Assembly: GCA_019916065.1 (NCBI GenBank)
Contig: CM034233.1
Location: 5,028,516 to 5,092,515, forward strand
DNA: 64,000 bases
Direction: 5' to 3'
Source: Vitellaria paradoxa
Lineage: Eukaryota; Streptophyta; Magnoliopsida; Ericales; Sapotaceae
The notes under the pieces are model-generated. The model was given only the letters and a program-made list of their open reading frames with translations, was not told the DNA's origin and did no database searches. A program made the translations under genes and the position numbers. This document shows, piece by piece, positions 56,689 through 64,000 of the stretch. How positions within the stretch are numbered: position 1 is the first letter of the stretch; every line of letters begins with the position of its first letter.

Positions 56689-59600
56689 TCAAGGCAATCT
56701 AGAAGAAAATTGTTTCTGCTGGGAATCAACCGGAACAAACACAGGAAGCTGCCCACCCCTCTGCGATCTACCCTGCTGGTAATAACTCGACACAGAACCT
56801 CTCTCTGGAGCCGCAGTCAGCGAGCTTCCGGCTCTCAGCCCCCTATTCAATTGTTCATTCACGAGAGGACCGCCAAAGAATATAGATTGACCCGTGTACA
56901 AAAGCTCTGTTCCAGCAACCCGAGAAGAAGCAACACTTCTGGTGGCTGCAGAGACAAAGCGCCCGGCTTCCGGATCCCAAAAAACCGAAGATCTGGAGTT
57001 GTCCCCAGCACCCGAGTTGTTTTTCCTCAGAGGCATCTGAGAAAAATTTTGGGTCACAGCAGTTTCATTGCCGTCATTAGCTTTTGCTGACCAAGGAGAT
57101 TGATTAGCAGATGACTGGTAGATGGGGTTGAAATGATCTCTGTTTGCAGTGCACTGCTCCAAAGGACTGCTCAGGTTACTGAGGCTGTGATCACAAGTTT
57201 CAAGATCTTCGTGGCTAGCTCGGCTGGGAGGATACGAACTCTTGGAAAGAGATCTCCTCAATGCCTCTGCTCTAGTATTTCTGTCATGAAATCCTTGATT
57301 GGCACTGATTGGACTGCTTCTTCCACTCGCGTTGCTACTCGACAAGTGATCAGCGTCGTAAGGATGACGTCGAGAACTTACAGGGCGTAGAACAGATGAT
57401 GACGCTCTGGCCTTTGCGCCTGCTTTAATTGCTTCATTAGAATCCAATTTTGCAAGCTTCCACGCACTGATTCTGACAGGCCGCTGAGGTACTTTCCCCT
57501 TGTCAGGTGGCTGCATTGCATCTGGATCCACTGTAGATGGTAGACGTCCTGGCTCCAAATGCGGTATGATTTCATCCTGCGTATGATATGCAAAAAACAA
57601 ATGAACGTTAGCCCAAACTTTGGAGTAAAAATGACAAGGTCCCATCTCCGGTGTCTCCAATCTCCGTTCATTTGCAATGATAAAATAACTAAGGTTGGCA
57701 AAAATAAAATTTAAAAAGAGAGAGAGACAGAGACAGAGAGAGACAGAGAGAGAACTTTGGAGAGTCATTATATGTACTCAACGCATCAAAAAATAGCATG
57801 AGTACGCATCAAAAAATAGCGAAGCGGATGCTTGCGGTGAGAATGACGAAGCATCCAAATCCAGAAAAGTTCAAATCCATTAGTTGCAGACTTGCAGTCA
57901 TATATACCTTCAAAGTAAATTATAGTAACCAAAAAAGGCTGAGATCACAGGACAGAACTATGACCCAACTACAATACTACCTCTAATTAAATAACAGAAT
58001 AAGAAAATATTTATCCTATGATATGATACTTCCAAGTAAAGTAGCTGTGGTTGTAATTGCAAATTCAAAATTACCATTTTTTTCTATATTTTTACATTTC
58101 GTCCCACAAATCACAATAACCAATAATTGTGTATGTTGCATAAGGAACCAGAAAAATGAGGACATGTATATATTTGAGCATATATGGTTGTATAGGTTTA
58201 TGCACGTGTATAAAACTGAGTTAGTTTCATCCACACGCACTCGCATGTTCTTCAAGCTAACTACACCTAAAAGTATATTTCATCTATTTTCCAAATATGG
58301 TTGAACTTATCCCCTGTGCTTCAAGCTAAACTTAAATGTATCTTTCATCTATTTTCCAAGTAAGGTTGAACTTATCAGTCAGTCAGTTTTCTAAACCTGT
58401 ATTTTCTACATAAATAGAGAAGCCACATACCATATACTGGCTTAGTTAGGCTGTAGCCAGTATTTTACTAAAAAGCTTTAAGCTGTTAGGGAAATGAATA
58501 ATTTTATTACTGTTGTTTTATACTACTCTCAACACACACCCTCACAAGTGGCTACGCCTTTCTTAATTTCTTTCAGAGGGCCAAGAATGTGCAATTATTG
58601 ACCTTTTTTTTTGGGGGGGGGGGGGGGGGATTCGCGGCGAGGTTTGAATTTAGGATCTTTCCTTGCTTTGATACCTTGTTAGACTATTAACTACCATCCC
58701 ATCCAAAAGTTTAAACTGTTAGGGAGTGCAATTTAATTACTTACATTATTATTTTATACTACTCTCAACAATGAGTAGAGAAGAAATATTAGTTAAGTAT
58801 CAACGGCAATGAATTCTAAATTTATGTTATGGACATCTCCAAAATTTTCAGCCACATTCAAGGAGGGGATGAGAAGTGACAAAGTCCATCATCTGCATCA
58901 CCCGTAATGCCCTTGCTTAATGTATACATGCTTAGAAAACGAATAAGACTAGTGAATGGGTTATCTACCTGGTGATCCATAAAGACTCTTGGAGGGGTAC
59001 ACCAAGCACCTTTATACTGCAGGCCCATCCCAATAGAGCTTTTTCCACTAACTGCAGTCACTGCAGAACTTGTTGGTGAAGAAGCCAAACTAAGCAGATC
59101 TCCTCCATCTTGAGAGGGTCCAGGTGGTTCGCTCTGTGCCCTCATCGCTACCACGTACTCATAAGTTGTGATACCCTACATCAAATGATTATAATTGTGC
59201 TACCATTCACACAAAGAGAGACACAGAGAGAGCTCAACTGAACAAACCTTTCGAATCAGAATCATGTGGAAAAAAAACAGTTCTCCCAAAGGCACAATAG
59301 CAAGAAAAGAAACAACTGTACATAGGGCCTGAAACAAAGGAAACACAGAATGAAGTTGATTTCGCGAAATAAATTCGTGCAGATATTAAATGCAGCCACA
59401 ATAAATATGATCCTTCACTTAGAATAGATGATGAGAACATAATACAGATCAAAAAAATGCAGTCCTCCATTTAGAATGAACAAAAAATTGCTCTACAACC
59501 TATACAAATGAGAGTCAGATTCCTAAAAAGTTCTCATATTCAGCTTTTCCCAAATCAACCATGCCAAGAAGAAGGAGCAAGCTGCCAAGCCTTTCTGTTA

Positions 59601-62600
59601 TGCTTACCAACTTGAACTACTCACGAAGGCATCTGGAAACACCTAGGAAAAACCCAGGGCATCCGAAACAGTCAATAGACTCAATACCGATGCCAAAAAC
59701 TCTTGAACTTTGAAAGGACGATGCTACATATGAATAGAGCCATAAACAATTTTAGAAGTAAATAACAAGACCCACTGCACCCCACTTGCATGCTTTTAAA
59801 ATTAAATTTGCCAAGTATATTGCAACAACAATTAGTGTCCTCAATCTTTCTTCATGAAATTTTTGTGCACTCTTCTTAACATCAATGAATACAAAAAAGG
59901 GTGATTTTCTTTAAGAGATGGTTGCATCTGACCAGGCATTATAGCATATGATTAATGAAACCAACTCCAACCCAAGGGGTAGCTGAAGTGGTCAATGAGT
60001 TGAAGTTAAGTGCCAAAGGCAAGAGGTCTCAGATTCAATCCCCACTGGGTGCTACTATTCCACGAAGGCCATCCCAGGGGAAAAATCCCACTTTACCTGC
60101 CATGCAGGTTGGAGTACTGCCAGACCCAGTTAATCTTTCTACCTAAAAAGTGAAGGCCCTGCCAAGTAGTAGTTCCTTGGGTTATAAAAAAAAAATTAAT
60201 GAAACCAACCTTGGAAATCTCAAACTCAGGGTGCTTCCGCACTTCAATTGCTACACAACTGGTCAATTATTATAACAATTTACTAACCCAATCAGGGAGA
60301 TCCACTATCCCAATAACAGGAAATAAAATAATTTCTGAATGTATGGATGCAGAGAGAAGTCTTTTTTTTTTTTGGTAAGTATGCAGAGAGAAGTCTGCAA
60401 GCAAAGAAGGAAAGAGGCATACCACAACTGTAGCAAAGGGGGGCCGGGAGAATCCATCTCCAAGCCTCTCAGTTATATGATTTTCAGTAGCCCTTCGGTC
60501 AACAAAGCACCGAATAAGAACAGCAATGCCAACCCCACATTCAAAAACAAGCTGATGCACATTAAGTACACACAAATTAACAAGTTCAGCTATTGAAAGA
60601 AAAGGAAGCATGTAAAATGAAGTTTGATTGAAAGGAAACAGGAAAAAAAAAAAAAAATCTAAGCATCTCAAACTTACCCAGACCAGGCTTACCGACATAA
60701 GGCAAATAAACGTGATATAGTTTTTCCTCCCCACACAATTATTTAACCACTGCACCACAGATTACCACGGCCAAATACATATCATGACTTATACCAAAAT
60801 TAGAAAAAGAAATAACCAATATGAAAATTAACCCTGTTGATTTTGCTGAAATAAACTACTAGAATAGACTGAACATCAGGACATGCTAGATAAAGTATAC
60901 ATTAACAACTCTTTATCACAAGGTAGATTCTCACCACAAATATCAAATATGGCCACAACATAACCCTTATCAAACCCATAAATTATTTCAAGGACCAAAT
61001 ACAGCTAATCCGATCATATGGTCATAAATGCACAAATCAACACCAAGGGTTCTAACCAATTTTTATTTTAATTAGTAACCTCACGAAAATTACAATGATA
61101 AGAGAATATCAAACTTACCCGACAATGATGATCAAATCCATCAACACATTTGTCACAGGTTCTGCAATGTTTGCTGAATTTGCGTACCTGCAAGAGGATA
61201 AAAATATATACTTTGAACAGCAGAATAAAAAAATTAAACAGCAACACAAAAAATTGGTTTACTATATTTTGAAATAGGCTTGTTCTCACTCACTCTCCCT
61301 CTCTGTCTTTCTCTCTGCATGTATAATAAATTTTCTTGGGGTGGGGGGAATCTAATGGTAAATCAGAAAGATACATCAGCAAGACAAAAACTCAGACCTA
61401 AACAATGATGCTAAGGCACGAGGATAGGCTTTCCACATTCCCAAAGTGGGAGGCACAAATCTTCCAACCATGCACGAACACTTAACAAAAAAAAAAAAAA
61501 AAAACAAAAAACAAAAAACTCCAAAGTGGAGACACAGAGAAAACAAAAAAAAAAAAACAAAAAACTCCAAAGTGGAGACAGAGAGAAAAGATCTATATAT
61601 AAATAAATATCCAAATTGATAGACCACACCAAAAAAGACTTCTTGTATAAAAATGAATCCAGCGAACCCATCAGTTACTTGAAGTTAAAAAACAAACCTA
61701 TGATAAGATGACCTCTATGTGTTAGGGGCGAGACCAACATTTTTAGTCAGTAGGAGTAAAAATTACATATTGACTCGGGAGAAAGTAGGAATATTTTTAT
61801 AATTAAATTATTATGGATAATTAAGGCAATATAATAAAATTTACAAGAATATTTCTAACAAAATAAATTTATTTTAACAAAACTGGTAATTTTGGTAATG
61901 AATTGGCCTTGTACATGTGCATCACACCAGAGAAAAGACAATTGCAAGTGGACAATGGGGTGGATTACCAAAACTATATAGAGGCAAATTAACAAAATTA
62001 TATAGGGCAGTATAAAAATAACTATATATGATAAAGAATTTTTTTATCCAATAGGGTCGGTTGCCCCCACAGCTCTGGCTGTGGTTCCGCCCCATGCTAC
62101 ATGTGAACGGGATATATTAGGAAGCCAACTCCAAATCAACCAAGATGCTCATATCCTAAGCCAACTGCTTGAAGCAGTTTCAACAATATTGTTGTCTTTT
62201 AATTGTTACTGGAACTCGACTTTTTCTACTCTCCTCTATCCCTTTTTATTTTTGGGTTGGGGGATCCCAATTTAGTTTGTCAAAACTCTACTGATATGCT
62301 CTTTACTCAATTCTTTGTAAAATTGATGAGTTTCGTCACTTGATAAGATATAAGACCAACATTATAGTTTAACAAATTGTAAGGCATCAAAATCCAATGA
62401 ACTTCATGAATCAAAATCCTTTACCTCAGCATGGCACAACGTGCAGAACAAACCATCTTCTCCAGATTGTTGATCCAGAAGATCCTCATCTTTGCGGCAA
62501 TCCTCCCAAACAAGAAACCCACAAAAGAGTCCACAAACTTTTGAACAACAACTTGAACTATGTCTATAAGATTTTCCACCATTTTTCAATACTGACTTGC

Positions 62601-63968
62601 TGGGTTCCTCAGCAGAAGATGCATTCCCTGGTCACATACAGAAAATAATTGATGAAAATTTATATTTACACTCTTCCCCCAAGTAAAGGACATAGCTCAT
62701 CAAGCTAGGAACATGAGAAATCAAGGGAAAAAATGATGGTGATCGTAATCCCATCTAAAAAATACATTTGACGACTATTTATCTCTCTTCATATATGATT
62801 AGTCCGAGAGAATGGGCTTGTTTGGTTTATGGTTTTGAAATCAATTTTCTAGTTTTAGAACCACAAATACGGTTTGTTTAGTTGTTTTCTAGTTAAAGAT
62901 CGGGGAACTATAACTAGTTAGATAATCAAATTTCCTTTAATTATTAAAAAATAAATTAATTATAAAAAATTAGCTGATAAAAAAATAATTTATTATAGTT
63001 GATAATTAACTTAATTTATTGGATTATTAGATAATTTATTATATTAGATAAACTAGATAATTAATTTAGTTATTTCTTTTAATTATTAAAAAATAAATTA
63101 ATTACAAAAAATTAGATGATAAAAAGATAATTTATTATAGTTGATAATTAACTTAATTTATTGGATTACATCATTTGATAAATTAGATAATTTATTATAT
63201 TAGATAAACTAGATAATTAATTTATTTATTAGCTAATTGTATTAAAAAATAATTTAAAAGAATTACATTCTCCACTTTTAGTTTATTAGATAATAATAAG
63301 TCAAATCCTTATAATTGGAAGATAATAAAGTAATATATTTGTAATAAAAATAATATATTTTGCATTTTATGTTAGTCATTAACCTATTATTTTTTGCATT
63401 TTATGTTAGTGATTAACCTATGTAATGTACAATTTATTTACAAAAATTAATTAAATACCTTTTAATAAAACTATGATCAATTATCATACATGTGCGCACG
63501 CACACGCATGAAATATTTATATAGATATATGATTTTCAGTGAGAAGCAACGCCTTTTCTTTTGGTTTTCAAATTATTCTACTGAAAATAGTTCTATTATT
63601 TTTGTTTTCAAAATCAGTTTGTGAACAGATTAACCAAACACAGTTTTCAGTTTTGAAAACATGTTTTTAAATCAATGATTTTGGAACCTGTTTTCCCAAT
63701 CCTAAACCAAAGAGGCTCAAGTACACAATACCATCCAACAATTTCAGCAAGTGGTTGAGTCCAGTTGGAGGTGCCATGGTAGAGTGAATTAAAAACCCCT
63801 GAATATATAGATTTCTAATAAAATCTTACTGCAGGCAATGCACTAACCAGGTAAATCTGTATCATCATGCGATCTACAGGCTGATGTCTTATCAGCTTCA
63901 ATCAGAATTCCAGGATCAGCAGGATCAATAGCTGTGCATCTAACATAGAGTATAAAAACACTGCCTGC
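56689..63968 (-). CDS. DHHC-type protein S-acyltransferase (3' part, 8 exons; 5' end outside window)
   Basis: Protein S-acyltransferases attach palmitate to cysteines of membrane proteins. Exons: 63848-63968, 62425-62627, 61119-61187, 60678-60749, 60423-60551, 59248-59328, 58969-59175, 56689-57576. All junctions are GT-AG and in phase, giving 589 aa plus stop. The missing N-terminus (start and first membrane segments) lies upstream of 63968. Features in order: [17 protein letters not shown], a Cys-rich stretch, then the cysteine-rich catalytic domain [17 protein letters not shown] with the DHHC intact. Two membrane segments follow ([13 protein letters not shown]... and [20 protein letters not shown]). 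Next come the TTxE motif (GITTYEY) and a long Ser-rich cytosolic tail ending [10 protein letters not shown]. The long tail and overall plan match the Arabidopsis PAT19-PAT22 group; I cannot separate the members. Introns contain a SINE and several inverted-repeat elements. Confidence 0.93.
58249..58377. repeat. Tandem duplication in acyltransferase intron
   Basis: Two units of about 60 bp share CTTCAAGCTAA, TTTCATCTATTTTCCAA and GGTTGAACTTATC, at 58249-58310 and 58319-58376. Confidence 0.8.
58475..58770. repeat. Direct repeats around a G-run, unidentified element
   Basis: About 58475-58535 and 58705-58770 share 'AAACTGTTAGGGA', 'AATTTWATTAC', 'TTATTTTATACTACTCTCAACA'. Between them are a T/G homopolymer run (58604-58630) and 'GAGGTTTGAATTTAGGATCT', resembling a tRNA-related B box. 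This may be a degraded SINE or LTR-derived repeat. Confidence 0.45.
59966..60194 (+). mobile_element. SINE with 15-bp target duplication
   Basis: The body starts near GGGGTAGCTGAAGTGGTCAA (A-box type) and has GTCTCAGATTCAATCCCC (B-box type). About 120 bp of body and an A-tail follow. ATTAATGAAACCAAC flanks it perfectly at 59951-59965 and 60195-60209. It lies in the acyltransferase intron between exons 60423-60551 and 59248-59328. Confidence 0.9.
61503..61590. repeat. Tandem duplication, about 45-bp unit
   Basis: AAAAACTCCAAAGTGGAGAC followed by AGAGAAAA occurs twice in a row (about 61512 and about 61558), each after an A/C-rich stretch. A short inverted repeat, CTCCAAAGTGGAG, sits in each unit. 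Confidence 0.85.
61722..62095. mobile_element. Non-autonomous TIR element (approximate limits)
   Basis: The left end is 'TTAGGGGCGAGACCAACAT' and the right end is 'GTGGTTCCGCCCCATGCTA'. Reverse-complemented, the right end reads TAGCATGGGGCGGAACCAC. The GGGGCG-G-ACCA core is a frequent terminal motif of plant MITE-like repeats. The interior is AT-rich and non-coding. Target duplications not resolved. Confidence 0.45.
62814..63717. mobile_element. TIR element with internal tandem duplication in acyltransferase intron
   Basis: The left end GGGCTTGTTTGGTTTATGG and the right end (reverse-complemented GAGCCTCTTTGGTTTAGG) match imperfectly. 'AATCAATTTTC' and 'ATCAATGATTTTGG' add sub-terminal support. 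Inside, a segment of about 140-150 bp (62936-63075) is repeated at 63078-63230 with a few changes. Confidence 0.5.
62936..63230. repeat. AT-rich tandem duplication
   Basis: TTTAATTATTAAAAAATAAA, then AATTTATTATAGTTGATAAT and TTAACTTAATTTATTGGATT, occurs in both units. The second unit has a short insertion (CATCATTTGATAAATTAGAT) relative to the first. Confidence 0.85.
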
Positions 63969-64000
63969 CTGAAGGTAAAATGCAGATAATAAGATAGCAA

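Noticed and set aside
56473..57090. 205-codon open frame on the plus strand
   Set aside because: Antisense to the last exon of the S-acyltransferase, with Ser/Arg-rich shadow composition and no family resemblance.
1..64000. CRISPR arrays, operons, riboswitches, prokaryotic promoters
   Set aside because: Split plant genes and eukaryotic transposons exclude these. No regularly spaced repeat array was seen.

Overview
This window is nuclear DNA from a flowering plant, most likely a woody eudicot. The genes have many short GT-AG introns, their proteins match familiar land-plant families, and the intergenic and intronic DNA is AT-rich and full of plant transposons (LINEs, tRNA-derived SINEs, MITEs, a Helitron, Copia fragments, a solo LTR). 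I cannot name the species. I rebuilt five protein-coding genes exon by exon, and all lie on the minus strand. In each, exon lengths and phases add up to one open reading frame.

Layout: (1) 1798-5290, OEP21, a chloroplast outer-envelope pore protein, 5 exons, 167 aa, with an old LINE fragment and a MITE in its introns. (2) 5291-10386, an AT-rich spacer with a 1.6 kb Helitron-like element just upstream of OEP21, a SINE and small tandem duplications. (3) 10387-13876, FKBP18, a thylakoid-lumen immunophilin, 6 exons, 225 aa. (4) 13877-15877, a spacer with two inverted-repeat elements, one ending at the MLO stop codon. (5) 15878-22207, an MLO-family seven-transmembrane protein, 15 exons, 486 aa. 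(6) 22208-24251, an intergenic spacer. (7) 24252-54972, NUP155, a nuclear-pore scaffold nucleoporin, 13 exons, 1491 aa. Its third intron is about 15.9 kb and is a layered transposon deposit. (8) 54973-56688, a spacer. (9) 56689 to beyond the right edge, a DHHC-type protein S-acyltransferase, with its last 8 coding exons (589 aa) in the window.

The genes are independent housekeeping or membrane genes and do not form one pathway. From memory, OEP21/FKBP18 and MLO/S-acyltransferase are each close neighbours in Arabidopsis, so conserved gene order is the likely reason for these pairings.

I see no new gene system here. The most informative part is the transposon record in the NUP155 introns. A 4.2 kb foldback element has arms of about 939 and 936 bp once a solo LTR (5-bp target duplication) and an RTE LINE fragment (10-bp duplication) are subtracted. 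A 397-bp TTA-duplicating MITE sits in one half of a tandem duplication whose other half keeps the empty site. Five SINE insertions across the window have readable target-site duplications.
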